A DNA stretch of 8,793 nucleotides from a bacterium (GCA_003498085.1 DNCM01000059.1:1-8793), one strand, 5' to 3'. Shown: positions 1-7,780, counted from the stretch's first letter. Made by a program: numbers and translations. The notes: generated by a model from the sequence alone, not told the origin.

Positions 1-1436
1 AAGACTTGTGATAATCCCTGATAATCCTTTTTTTCAACAAGTACCTCTATTTTTGGATCTTGGATTGCCTCTTCTGGTATAGATCTTTGAATTCCATCCT
101 CTCTTGTCTTCCTTGTCCCATCTATTGCTACTTTTGAACCATAACCAAAGTATGGACTTGCATGGTCTAGTATATCCACCGGCCCATCTACGAAGAATAT
201 ATCGCGCCTTGGATCTATATTTGACAAAACCTTCCAAACAACCTCTGATAGATTCTCCAAACTAACATCGCTATCTACAATGACAAATACCTTTGTATTT
301 GCCATCTGACCCAGTCCCCAAAGGCTTGAGGCAACCTTTCTCACAACACCAGGATATTCCTTTTTTATTGAAACAATTGCCAGATTGTGAAACACGCCCT
401 CAAATGGCAGGTTTATATCAACGATTTCTGGAATAAGCATTTTTATAACCGGAAGAAATATTTCTGATATAGCCCTTGCTATAAAACAATCCTCCATTGG
501 TGGTTTTCCAACAACCGTTGCAGGATAAATTGGGTTTTTTCTATGAGTAATACATGTTAAATGGAAAACAGGAAATGGATGTATTTCTGAATAATAGCCT
601 GTATGGTCTCCAAATGGACCTTCATCCCTCAATTCTTCTGTATCCACATACCCCTCAAAGACAATCTCGGAATAAGCTGGGACATCGATCTCTATCGTTT
701 TACATCTTGTCATTTCAACAGGGCTTTTCTGAAGAAATCCGGCAAATATCATCTCGTCAAAGTCTGGTGGAAGGGGAGAGCATGCAGAAAATATTACAGA
801 AGGCGGGCCACCCAAACTAACAGCAACAGGCATCTTTTCCTTCCTTTCTTTATACTTTCTATAATGCCTTGCGCCATCCTTATTTGGATGCCAGTGCATC
901 CCTGTTGTCTTTTTATCAAATACCTGCATCCTATATATCCCACAGTTCTGCATTCCAGTATCTGGGTCTTTTGTAAAAACTAAAGGCAATGTGATAAACT
1001 TTCCCCCATCTTTTGGCCATAGTTTAAGGTGAGGGAATTTAGATAAATCTGGTTCCTCAACAACAATTTCCTGGGATGGTGCATTCGATATTTTTTTTGG
1101 AATAAATTTGGAAATTTCATAAAGCTTTGGAATGAATTTTACCTTGTCAATCATTGTTTTTGGAATAGATGGTTTTATAAACATACTTATTCTTTTTTGG
1201 ATATCAAGGATATCTCCTATTGCAATGCTTACCCTTTCATCACTTCCAAATAGATTGGTTGCGATAGGATATTGAAAACCAATGGGATTTTCAAAAAATA
1301 AGGCTTTTCCGCAAGCTTTCACTACCCTATTTACAATACAAGCAACCTCAAGTTCTGGACCTACCCCTTCTTTTATTCTTAAAAGCAAGCCTTTTTCTTC
1401 AAGGTGTGCTATAAAATCCCTAATATCCTTAAACAT
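1..1436 (-). CDS. UbiD-family prenylated-FMN decarboxylase (C-terminus beyond window)
   Basis: The frame is open from the ATG at 1436 to the left edge (478 codons, no stop), so the very C-terminus is missing. The UbiD family performs non-oxidative (de)carboxylation of aromatic or alpha,beta-unsaturated acids using prenylated FMN in the cytoplasm. Visible motifs: ENPIGF and TNLFGS near residues 49-65, NCGIYR at 164-169, a GG-P segment at 209-212, EGPFGDHTG at 272-280 and LDHASP at 423-428. By spacing with fungal Fdc1 (R173, E277, E282), the catalytic triad should be R169, E267 and E272. The start overlaps the upstream stop by one base (TGATG), and an AAGGA lies 7 nt before it (1444-1448), so translation is coupled and also has its own ribosome site. 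The substrate is uncertain: LDHASP followed by GSKVAIDGT resembles both UbiD (ubiquinone) and futalosine-type menaquinone decarboxylases. No ubiX or other quinone gene is in view. Family assignment is firm, specificity is not. Confidence 0.93.
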   Translation of the reverse strand, partial: MFKDIRDFIAHLEEKGLLLRIKEGVGPELEVACIVNRVVKACGKALFFENPIGFQYPIATNLFGSDERVSIAIGDILDIQKRISMFIKPSIPKTMIDKVKFIPKLYEISKFIPKKISNAPSQEIVVEEPDLSKFPHLKLWPKDGGKFITLPLVFTKDPDTGMQNCGIYRMQVFDKKTTGMHWHPNKDGARHYRKYKERKEKMPVAVSLGGPPSVIFSACSPLPPDFDEMIFAGFLQKSPVEMTRCKTIEIDVPAYSEIVFEGYVDTEELRDEGPFGDHTGYYSEIHPFPVFHLTCITHRKNPIYPATVVGKPPMEDCFIARAISEIFLPVIKMLIPEIVDINLPFEGVFHNLAIVSIKKEYPGVVRKVASSLWGLGQMANTKVFVIVDSDVSLENLSEVVWKVLSNIDPRRDIFFVDGPVDILDHASPYFGYGSKVAIDGTRKTREDGIQRSIPEEAIQDPKIEVLVEKKDYQGLSQV

Positions 1437-1735
1437 CAAGTAGTCCTTCTTTTTGCAAGGGTTTTTGCGAATTCATCAATAGCTTGAACAATATCGAGGT
1501 CAGATACAAGGGAGTAAATAGCATTTTCTCCCTCTCCCATTTTGTCAACAATGCCTTTCCTTGCCAGATAATCGAGCTCCGTTATTACACTACTCTCTGG
1601 CCTTCTAATCCATTGAGCAAACTTCCTTCCAATGTCCATTGCATAAGGATTCTTAGAAAAAAATACAAGGATCTCTATCCTTATCAAGCTAGTCTCAAGC
1701 TCTGAAAATACATCCTGCAAAGAATTATTAATCAT
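1436..1735 (-). CDS. small winged helix-turn-helix protein, putative transcriptional regulator
   Basis: This encodes 99 residues with no recognisable named family. The layout looks like a winged helix-turn-helix: a helix at about 14-27 (ETSLIRIEILVFFSK), a second at 31-43, a recognition-type helix at about 46-60 (PESSVITELDYLARKG), then IVDKMGEGENAIYSLV at 62-77, which reads as a beta-hairpin wing, and a C-terminal amphipathic helix that may dimerise. The phrase 'SSVITELDYLARKGIV' is typical of MarR/ArsR-like folds. There are no metal-binding Cys/His clusters and no effector domain. Its ATG overlaps the TGA of the radical SAM gene (ATGA), and its own TGA overlaps the ATG of the ubiD-like gene (TGATG), so it sits in the middle of a coupled three-gene unit. 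An obvious candidate target is the inverted repeat at the promoter of that unit, but binding there is only inferred. Confidence 0.8.
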   Translation of the reverse strand: MINNSLQDVFSELETSLIRIEILVFFSKNPYAMDIGRKFAQWIRRPESSVITELDYLARKGIVDKMGEGENAIYSLVSDLDIVQAIDEFAKTLAKRRTT

Positions 1736-2412
1736 ACTCCAACAACCCCCACATTATGGATAAAATCATTTGCCAAACTAGCAAACCTATGAATTTTCTC
1801 AGGAGGATATGGACGGATATTTAAAAAATTTGGATCTAGGGTATTTTCATTTCTATACTGCTGAAGAACATACCTTTTTGTCCAAGGAATATATCCTGCA
1901 ATCTCTACTATCTTTTCCTCTGTAATAATTATTGGAACACAGGTTGTCCTGAATTCATAGTCTATAGTTGAATTTTTAATGATTTCCATAGATGCTTTTA
2001 TTTTCTCTATATCCACATTAATCCCGCAGACCTTATCGTAATCAGAAAATACGGCTTTAATATCCATTGCAATATAGTCAACAATAGAAATAAGTCTTTC
2101 TATCATATCTGGCAAATAGCCGTTTGTATCAAGCTTTATAGAAAAACCATGATCTTTAAAATATTTGCAAAAATCTATAAGCCTATCTTGTATTGTTGGC
2201 TCTCCCCCTGTCAAAACAATTCCATCAATGAAATCTTTCCTCTCAATAATGGCATTTATAACCACATCCTCCTTTGTCTCTTCTATACTTTTTACAAGTG
2301 AAGGATTTTGACAGAAACCACACTTCATGTTACAACCAGAGAAAAATACAATGGACGAAATTTTCTCTGGGTAGTCTATCAACGATATACCCTGCCACCC
2401 TCCTATCTTCAT
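1732..2412 (-). CDS. radical SAM activating enzyme, NrdG2-type (anaerobic ribonucleotide reductase activase-like)
   Basis: This 226-residue protein has the radical SAM cluster motif CxxxCxxC at C27, C31 and C34 (CNMKCGFC) and the SAM-binding GGEP at 69-72. The opening 'GGWQGISLIDYPEKISSIVFFSGCN' style is diagnostic of the NrdG2-type family annotated as anaerobic ribonucleoside-triphosphate reductase activating protein. Such proteins reductively cleave S-adenosylmethionine and install a glycyl radical on a partner such as NrdD. Later segments include TNGYLPD at 96-102 and MDIKA at 116-120. Length fits the family. The ATG is supported by AGAGGA four bases upstream and by a promoter placing the 5' end a short distance before it. 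No nrdD or other glycyl-radical enzyme is in the window, so the partner is unknown; it could activate a different enzyme. It is the first gene of the unit with the winged-helix and ubiD-like genes (4-nt ATGA overlap with the former). Confidence 0.85.
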   Translation of the reverse strand: MKIGGWQGISLIDYPEKISSIVFFSGCNMKCGFCQNPSLVKSIEETKEDVVINAIIERKDFIDGIVLTGGEPTIQDRLIDFCKYFKDHGFSIKLDTNGYLPDMIERLISIVDYIAMDIKAVFSDYDKVCGINVDIEKIKASMEIIKNSTIDYEFRTTCVPIIITEEKIVEIAGYIPWTKRYVLQQYRNENTLDPNFLNIRPYPPEKIHRFASLANDFIHNVGVVGV

Positions 2413-2416
2413 TCAG

Positions 2417-2422
2417 TCCTCT
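2417..2422 (-). promoter_or_regulatory. ribosome binding site of the radical SAM gene
   Basis: AGAGGA on the minus strand lies four bases before the ATG at 2412. It is one of the clearer Shine-Dalgarno sequences in the window and fixes the start of the NrdG2-type gene. It shows that this genome does use such sites even though nadX and valS lack a well-placed one. Confidence 0.7.
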
Positions 2423-2435
2423 ATTCTTTGGTTAA

Positions 2436-2464
2436 ATTTTACTCCATAACTCCAAATCTGTCAA
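2436..2464 (-). promoter_or_regulatory. sigma70-type promoter of the radical SAM / winged-helix / ubiD-like unit
   Basis: On the minus strand a consensus -35 TTGACA (2459-2464) is followed after exactly 17 bp by TAAAAT (2436-2441), one mismatch from TATAAT. The expected transcription start is near 2429, giving a leader of about 17 nt that just accommodates the AGAGGA ribosome site. It lies in the only sizeable gap (76 nt) between minus-strand genes, so it separates this three-gene unit from the upstream nadX-to-kdsA run. The -35 box is at the centre of an inverted repeat. Start site inferred, hexamers seen directly. Confidence 0.7.
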
Positions 2465-2477
2465 CAAAGTTTTGGAG
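2450..2477. repeat. 7-bp inverted repeat centred on the -35 box (possible operator)
   Basis: CTCCAAA at 2450-2456 and TTTGGAG at 2471-2477 are perfect inverted copies separated by 14 bp. The dyad axis falls at about 2463-2464, within the TTGACA at 2459-2464. A protein dimer bound here would block RNA polymerase. There is no following U-tract on the minus strand, so it is not a convincing terminator for kdsA. The arms are short, so chance remains possible. Confidence 0.4.
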
Positions 2478-2488
2478 GATAAAATTAG

Positions 2489-3286
2489 TTATCTACTGCC
2501 TAAAGAAAAATTAGAGTGTGCTAATAAAAGTTTCTTTGCAAGTCTAAGAATGTTATAGAGATCATCTAGATTAACCATATTTGCACTATCACAGAGTGCC
2601 TCTTTTGGGTTTGGATGGACTTCAAGAAAAAGACCATTGACACCACAGGCAACTGCGCAACGAACCAAACAAGGAACAAAATTAGCATCTAAAGCACTAT
2701 GGGTTGCATCGAAAATAACAGGCCAGCCAAATCCCTGCATAACAGGAATTGCTTTAAAATCAACAACAAGGTTATTATAGCCAAAGAATGTTCCCCTCTC
2801 TGTTAGGATAATTTGAGCGTCTTTAACTGATTCTACCTTCTGAATAACATGCCTCATGTCTTGTGGAGACATAAATTGCCCTTTTTTTATATTTATAGGA
2901 AGGCCTGTTTTTGCACAAGATAAAATTAAATCTGTCTGTCTGCACAGAAAGGCTGGAATTTGGATTAGATCTGCAACTTCCCTCACACTATCAACCTCTG
3001 TTCTGCAATGAACATCAGTTGTAATGGGGATGTTAAGCTTTCTTTTTATTAATGAAAGGATTCTCAGTCCCTCTTCTAATCCTGGTCCTCTATATGAATC
3101 TATCCTTGATCTATTTGCCTTGTCGTAAGAAGACTTAAAGATGAATGGAATTTCTAATTCATCGGTTATCTTTTTTATACAAGATGCAGTTCTATATGTG
3201 ATCTCCTCATTCTCAATAACACAGGGCCCTGCTATCAAAACAAGCCCTTCTCCAATCTTTATATTTCCAATATTAACTACTTTCAT
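2489..3286 (-). CDS. kdsA: 3-deoxy-8-phosphooctulonate synthase (Kdo8P synthase), metal-dependent type, short loop
   Basis: KdsA condenses phosphoenolpyruvate with D-arabinose 5-phosphate to Kdo 8-phosphate, the committed step to the Kdo of lipopolysaccharide. The 265-residue protein shows AGPCVIE at 19-25, FKSSYDKANRS at 50-60 (KANRS is the Kdo8P-synthase signature for the arabinose phosphate pocket), CRQTDL at 115-120, KKGQF at 134-138 and ERGTFFGYNNLVVDF at 163-177. C22, H196, E222 and D233 correspond to the four metal ligands of the Aquifex-type enzyme, so it should be metal-dependent. The unusual point is after DATHS (193-197): the extended beta7-alpha7 loop, usually like VQLPGG...SGG.RE, is about 11 residues shorter and reads ALDANFVPCL. 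The start overlaps valS by 14 nt with no strong ribosome site, suggesting coupling. No kdsB, kdsC or kdsD is in the window. Family call is strong, full activity less certain. Confidence 0.9.
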   Translation of the reverse strand: MKVVNIGNIKIGEGLVLIAGPCVIENEEITYRTASCIKKITDELEIPFIFKSSYDKANRSRIDSYRGPGLEEGLRILSLIKRKLNIPITTDVHCRTEVDSVREVADLIQIPAFLCRQTDLILSCAKTGLPINIKKGQFMSPQDMRHVIQKVESVKDAQIILTERGTFFGYNNLVVDFKAIPVMQGFGWPVIFDATHSALDANFVPCLVRCAVACGVNGLFLEVHPNPKEALCDSANMVNLDDLYNILRLAKKLLLAHSNFSLGSR

Positions 3287-5900
3287 CTATTGCAGATATC
3301 GCCCCAATTATTTTTTCTATTTCAACTAAAAGTATATATCTCTTTCTTTTTTCTTTCCTAACAACACTTAGGGGTGCTTTAGAAAGAAATTCTTTATTTG
3401 AAAGTTTATTTACTATCCCCTCAAGCTCCTTTTCTACCACATTTTTTCTCTTAATGAGCCTTCCTTTTTCCTTTTTTGTGTCAATACCCAAAAACATGAT
3501 ATATATTTCAATCCCAAATACAACAATCAAAGCTGTCCCTTTTGGCCTTTCTATTTTTTCGTCAATTGTCAAATTTTGAACATAACCTAATTTTGATAAA
3601 TACCTAATCTCATCATCCAAAAATGTGGGTTTCTCTCTCTTTATAAAAACATCAACTGGTTTGTTTATTGGAATTCCCATTATTGATTTTATACTCCTTA
3701 TTTGAATTATGATCTCCTTAACCCTTTCCATTCTTTCCATTGCCTCTACACACCAAGATAAAGAATAAAGTGAAGGCTTTGGCCATTCTTCTATCATAAT
3801 TGAACCTTTATTAAATTTGCTCCAAAGTTCCTCTGTGATAAATGGGATAAATGGGTGAAGTAATTTAAGAATAATAGAAAAGCTTTCAATAAGCAAAGAG
3901 CAAACCTCTTCCTTCCTATGTTTAAGTTCCTCTTTCTCAAGCTCAAGAAACCAATCACAATACTCATGCCAGACAAAATTGTATAGGGATAAGGATGCGG
4001 CATTAAAAGAGTAGTTGTCTATAGCTTTTGTTACCTCATCAATTACTTTTGAAAGCCTTGTAAATATCCACCTTTCTGCAAGGGTCTTTGGCTCTATTTT
4101 TTTCATGGTTTTTTCTTCAAGGTTCATCAAGATAAATCTTCCTGCATTCCATAGCTTATTCATAAAATGTCTATAGCTCTCCATCTTTTCTTCCGAAATT
4201 AAAATATCCCTTCCTGCACTTAACATACTGCTTAATGTGAACCGCAGACTATCACAACCAAATCTTTCGATAACATCAATTGGGTCTATTATATTTCCAG
4301 AGGACTTACTCATCTTTTTCCCCTCATCTGTTCTTATAAGTCCATGGATATAGACTTTATGGAATGGAACATCATTCATAAACTTAAGTCCCATCATTAT
4401 CATTCTGGCAACCCAGAAAAATATAATGTCAAAACCGGTAGATAAAACAGATGTTGGATAGAAGGTTTTAAGGTCATTTGAATCTTTTGGCCAACCCATT
4501 GTAGAAAATGGCCATAATGCCGATGAAAACCATGTATCTAAAACATCATCATCCTGAACCAATTCTTGAAAGCCACAGTGTGGGCATACAGAAGGTGTAT
4601 CAACCGATACAATAACCCCGTCTTGCATCCTGCATTCTTGGTTCAACATCCCCTGACAGTACCAAACAGGGATCCTATGACCCCACCATATCTGTCTTGA
4701 TATACACCAATCCTTTATATTTTCCATCCATTCAAGGTATGTTTTTTTCCAATTATCTGGGATAAACTCTACCTTTTTTTCAGAAACAACGGAAATTGCA
4801 GGTTCTGCTAAGGGTTTCATTCTGACAAACCATTGTTTTGACAGATATGGCTCAATTATGGTACGGCACCTATAGCAATGGCCAATGCTATATTTGTAAG
4901 GTTCTATCTTCTCAATAAGTTCATCGTTTTTTAAATCATCAACGATTTTCTCTCTTACCTCAAACCTATCAAATCCTTTATAAGGACCAGCTTCCTCGTT
5001 CATTATCCCTTTTTCATCAAAAATCTTTATTTGAGAAAGATTATGTCTTTTTCCAATGATAAAATCATTTGCATCGTGTGCTGGGGTTATTTTTAAGGCA
5101 CCTGTCCCGAAATCTATCTTAACAAAAGAATCGGCAATAATTGGAAGTTCTCTGTTTAGAATTGGAAGAATCGCAGTTTTTCCAATTATATTTTTATATC
5201 GATAATCCTCTGAATTAACAGCAACAGCAGTGTCCCCAAGCATTGTTTCAGGTCTTGTTGTTGCAACAACAACAAAATCTGTTTCATTTTTTATTGGATA
5301 TTTAAGGTAATACAAAAATCCATCCTCTTCTTTATAATCAACCTCGATATCTGAAATAGCAGTTTGACATCTCAAACACCAGTTTATAATGTAGTTATCT
5401 CGATATATCAAACCTTCCTTATAAAGTCTTACAAAAACCTCTTTAACTGCTAAAGAACACCTTTCGTCCATTGTGAATCTAAGTCTCGTCCAATCACATG
5501 AACATCCGAGTTTCTTCAACTGCTCAATTATCTTATTTCCATATTCCTCCTTCCACTCCCAGACTCTTTTCAAAAACTCTTCCCTTCCAATATCCTCCCT
5601 TTTTATACCATTTTGTAAAAGCATCTTCTCAACAACATTTTGTGTTGCAATGCCTGCATGGTCTGTTCCAGGAAGCCAGAGGACATTGAACCCTTGCATC
5701 CTCTTAAACCTTGCCAATATGTCCTGAACGGTATTATTTAGGGCATGACCCATATGTAGAGAGCCTGTAACATTTGGTGGAGGGATAACTATGGAATAAG
5801 CGGGTTTCGTGGAATCAGATGGTGTAAAGTAGCCATTTTCTTCCCAAAATTTATACCACTTTTCTGTTTCCTTTGGATTATAAGCCCTTGGAATTTCCAT
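3273..5900 (-). CDS. valS: valyl-tRNA synthetase
   Basis: This class I aminoacyl-tRNA synthetase charges tRNA-Val with valine in the cytoplasm. At 875 residues it has the normal bacterial length and appears intact. The HIGH-type motif is PPPNVTGSLHMGH at 40-52 and the KMSKS loop is at 529-533 (DEGKKMSKSSGN). The CP1 editing domain, which hydrolyses Thr-tRNA-Val, is marked by TTRPETMLGDTAV at 214-226 and DFGTGALKITPAHDANDF at 263-280. Cys pairs at 175/178, 342/345 and 439/442 suggest zinc-binding knuckles. WWGHRIPVWYC at 405-415 and LDTWFSSALWPFSTMGWP at 454-471 are typical. The anticodon-binding helical domain follows from about 600, and a Lys/Glu-rich C-terminal coiled coil (about 803-850) matches the ValS tRNA-binding arm. 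The ATG is 10 nt after the transporter ATPase stop and has no evident Shine-Dalgarno sequence; there is no T-box or other leader. It overlaps kdsA by 14 nt. Confidence 0.98.
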   Translation of the reverse strand: MEIPRAYNPKETEKWYKFWEENGYFTPSDSTKPAYSIVIPPPNVTGSLHMGHALNNTVQDILARFKRMQGFNVLWLPGTDHAGIATQNVVEKMLLQNGIKREDIGREEFLKRVWEWKEEYGNKIIEQLKKLGCSCDWTRLRFTMDERCSLAVKEVFVRLYKEGLIYRDNYIINWCLRCQTAISDIEVDYKEEDGFLYYLKYPIKNETDFVVVATTRPETMLGDTAVAVNSEDYRYKNIIGKTAILPILNRELPIIADSFVKIDFGTGALKITPAHDANDFIIGKRHNLSQIKIFDEKGIMNEEAGPYKGFDRFEVREKIVDDLKNDELIEKIEPYKYSIGHCYRCRTIIEPYLSKQWFVRMKPLAEPAISVVSEKKVEFIPDNWKKTYLEWMENIKDWCISRQIWWGHRIPVWYCQGMLNQECRMQDGVIVSVDTPSVCPHCGFQELVQDDDVLDTWFSSALWPFSTMGWPKDSNDLKTFYPTSVLSTGFDIIFFWVARMIMMGLKFMNDVPFHKVYIHGLIRTDEGKKMSKSSGNIIDPIDVIERFGCDSLRFTLSSMLSAGRDILISEEKMESYRHFMNKLWNAGRFILMNLEEKTMKKIEPKTLAERWIFTRLSKVIDEVTKAIDNYSFNAASLSLYNFVWHEYCDWFLELEKEELKHRKEEVCSLLIESFSIILKLLHPFIPFITEELWSKFNKGSIMIEEWPKPSLYSLSWCVEAMERMERVKEIIIQIRSIKSIMGIPINKPVDVFIKREKPTFLDDEIRYLSKLGYVQNLTIDEKIERPKGTALIVVFGIEIYIMFLGIDTKKEKGRLIKRKNVVEKELEGIVNKLSNKEFLSKAPLSVVRKEKRKRYILLVEIEKIIGAISAIDESS

Positions 5901-5910
5901 TTATTTTCTA

Positions 5911-6858
5911 TTATACAAAATCGCCCATGGCACGGCAAGCAACAAAATGGTCTGAAGAGATAGCTTTCGGTTCTATTGGTTCTTTTTTGCAGAATTCTTT
6001 CTTTATTGGGCACCTTGGATAGAAAAGGCATCCTTGTTGTAGATGCTCATCTGAAATAAGGGTTTTTATAAATCTTCTTTCCCTTGGATGGCTTGGGGGG
6101 ACTGAGTTTAGAAGCTCTTTTGTATATGGATGAATAGGTTTTGAAAAAAGCTTATTTTTACTTGCTACCTCGACAATTTTTCCAAGATAGACAACGGCAA
6201 CATCATCTGCGATATACTCAACAACCCTTAGGTCATGAGAGATGAAAAGGAGGGAAAGGGAGAGTTTTTCAATGAGAGATGAAAGGAGGTTAATTATTAC
6301 AGCGGATGTTGTTACATCTAGAGACGAAACAGGCTCATCAAGGATAACTAGTTTTGGATTTGTTACTAATGCCCTTGCAATTCCTATCCTTTGCTTTTCA
6401 CCACCTGAGAATTGGTGTGGATATTTTTTGAGCTCACCCCATTTTATGCCAACAATTGATGTGATCTCTTCAACTCTTTGTTTTTTATTTTCTATCTTAT
6501 GGATATCCAAGGGCTCTTTTAGGATATCATAAGCTTTTTTCCTTGGAGAAAGGGATGAATCGGGATTTTGGAAAACAATTGTGATATCTTTCCTCTGTGC
6601 TTTTGAAATACCATCAGAAATATCACAGCCATCAAATATGGCCCTACCAGATGTTTTTGGGATAAGCCCTATGATTACCTTTGCAAGGGTTGATTTTCCA
6701 GAACCACTTTCTCCAACAATACCAAATACTTTGCCTTTTTTGACTTTAAAACTTATATCATCAAGTGCCTTTACTATATCCCTTTTTTTGGAAAAAAATC
6801 CCCCTTGAATGAAGAAATGTTTTGTTAGATGCTCTATTTCAAGTATAGACTTGTCCAA
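5911..6858 (-). CDS. oligopeptide/dipeptide ABC transporter ATP-binding protein, OppF/DppF-like
   Basis: This 315-residue protein is the cytoplasmic ATPase of a peptide (or nickel) importer of the Opp/Dpp family. It shows Walker A GESGSGKST at 49-57, Q-loop Q97 in VFQNPDSSL, signature SGGEKQR at 151-157, Walker B LVILDE at 170-175, D-loop SSLD at 178-181 and switch H208. The C-terminal oligopeptide-family extension holds Cys 277, 283, 290 and 308 in the CxxxxxCPxxxxxxC...C pattern; in some family members such cysteines bind an iron-sulfur cluster. The start is TTG at 6858: an in-frame stop lies four codons upstream and no ATG occurs before the conserved LEIEHLTKHF, so TTG is the best start, with GGATAGAG (6866-6873) as a weak ribosome site. 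It overlaps the epimerase gene by 20 nt. The usual partners (OppA, B, C, D) are absent here, so it is an orphan in this locus and the substrate is unknown. Confidence 0.92.
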   Translation of the reverse strand: MDKSILEIEHLTKHFFIQGGFFSKKRDIVKALDDISFKVKKGKVFGIVGESGSGKSTLAKVIIGLIPKTSGRAIFDGCDISDGISKAQRKDITIVFQNPDSSLSPRKKAYDILKEPLDIHKIENKKQRVEEITSIVGIKWGELKKYPHQFSGGEKQRIGIARALVTNPKLVILDEPVSSLDVTTSAVIINLLSSLIEKLSLSLLFISHDLRVVEYIADDVAVVYLGKIVEVASKNKLFSKPIHPYTKELLNSVPPSHPRERRFIKTLISDEHLQQGCLFYPRCPIKKEFCKKEPIEPKAISSDHFVACRAMGDFV

Positions 6859-7780
6859 TTTGTTTCTCTATCCATTCTGCTTCAAGCAAAAGTCCATTTT
6901 TTAAGTTTCCTTGAGGGTTAAAAGAAAGTTCCTTTTTTGCCTTTTCTATATCTGCCAGTGTATCATGCATATCTCCCTTTTGGGTGGAGATATATTCTAC
7001 TTTCAGTTTTTTTCCAATTACATCTTCAATTAAACTTATTGCCTCGTTTACGGTTATTCTATGTCCTCCACCAATATTAAATATACCAACTGCACTGGAT
7101 TCTGCGGCTAAAACATTAGCACGAACAATGTCAGAGACAAATGTAAAATCCCTTGTCTGACCTCCATCACCAAAAACAGTGATTGTTTCTCCCAAAAGTC
7201 CTCCTTTAATGAACTTGAAAAATGCCATATCTGGTCTCTGCCTCGGCCCATATACTGTGAAGTATCTTAAGGATACTGTGGGAAATCCATAACTCTTTCT
7301 GTAAAGCTCAACCATATTTTCTGCACAAAGCTTCGTCGTTCCATATGGAGAAACAGGACTTGGCTTTGCCTCTTCATTTAATGGAAGGCTTGCATCACCA
7401 TAGACAGATGAGCTTGATGCATAGATAAATTTCTTTATTGGATATTTTTTAACCTCATCGAGGAGTCTCTGTGTTGCAAGGATATTATCTTTTACATAAA
7501 CAGAAAACATATCCCAACTCCTCCTTACTCCAGGCTGGGCAGATTGGTGAAAACAGTAGTCAATTTCAGAAAGGAAAGAAAGGGGGATTTCCAGCAGGTC
7601 GCCCTCAATAAAAATAAAGTTTTTATGGCCAAGGAGATTTTCGATATTTTTTTCTTTATAGGTTCTTGGATAGTAATCAGAAAAGGAATCAACGCCAATA
7701 ATATCAAAGCCATTTTCTATTAAAGCCTCCCCTAAGTGTGAACCAATAAAACCAGCAACACCTGTAATCAGTACCTTCAT
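6839..7780 (-). CDS. NAD-dependent sugar-nucleotide epimerase/dehydratase family protein
   Basis: This 313-residue protein belongs to the extended short-chain dehydrogenase group acting on nucleotide sugars (UDP-glucose 4-epimerase, UDP-glucuronate epimerase and relatives). The Rossmann motif TGVAGFIG is at 6-13, D31 at the end of beta2 should bind the NAD ribose, and the catalytic set is S123/S124 in ASSSSVYG, Y146 and K150 in SPYGTTK. HQSAQPGVRRSWD at 78-90 and the substrate-side YFTVYGPRQRPDMAFF segment, followed by GDGGQTRDFTFVSD, fit UDP-sugar 4-epimerase-like enzymes. The exact substrate cannot be set from sequence alone; a role in envelope polysaccharide precursors is likely. The ATG overlaps the nadX stop (ATGA) with AGGA just upstream, and its 3' end overlaps the transporter ATPase gene by 20 nt. 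Confidence 0.92.
   Translation of the reverse strand: MKVLITGVAGFIGSHLGEALIENGFDIIGVDSFSDYYPRTYKEKNIENLLGHKNFIFIEGDLLEIPLSFLSEIDYCFHQSAQPGVRRSWDMFSVYVKDNILATQRLLDEVKKYPIKKFIYASSSSVYGDASLPLNEEAKPSPVSPYGTTKLCAENMVELYRKSYGFPTVSLRYFTVYGPRQRPDMAFFKFIKGGLLGETITVFGDGGQTRDFTFVSDIVRANVLAAESSAVGIFNIGGGHRITVNEAISLIEDVIGKKLKVEYISTQKGDMHDTLADIEKAKKELSFNPQGNLKNGLLLEAEWIEKQIGQVYT

Noticed and set aside
34..983. Several short reading frames on both strands at the left end, such as 34-237 minus and 554-820 or 603-983 plus.
   Set aside because: They lie inside the continuous UbiD-family frame (1436 to the edge), which translates cleanly with family motifs throughout.
2450..2477. The inverted repeat after kdsA as an intrinsic terminator.
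   Set aside because: The stem is only 7 bp with a 14-base loop and no U-tract follows on the minus strand; its placement over a -35 box fits an operator better.
3273..3286. The 14-nt valS/kdsA overlap as a sign of a wrong start or a frameshift.
   Set aside because: Both reading frames carry family-typical ends (ValS C-terminal arm, KdsA beginning before AGPC) and no later KdsA start precedes its first motif.
5473..5727. Plus-strand open frames opposite valS, and similar ones opposite the transporter ATPase and nadX.
   Set aside because: They are antisense shadows of conserved genes, with no ribosome site or recognisable protein character.
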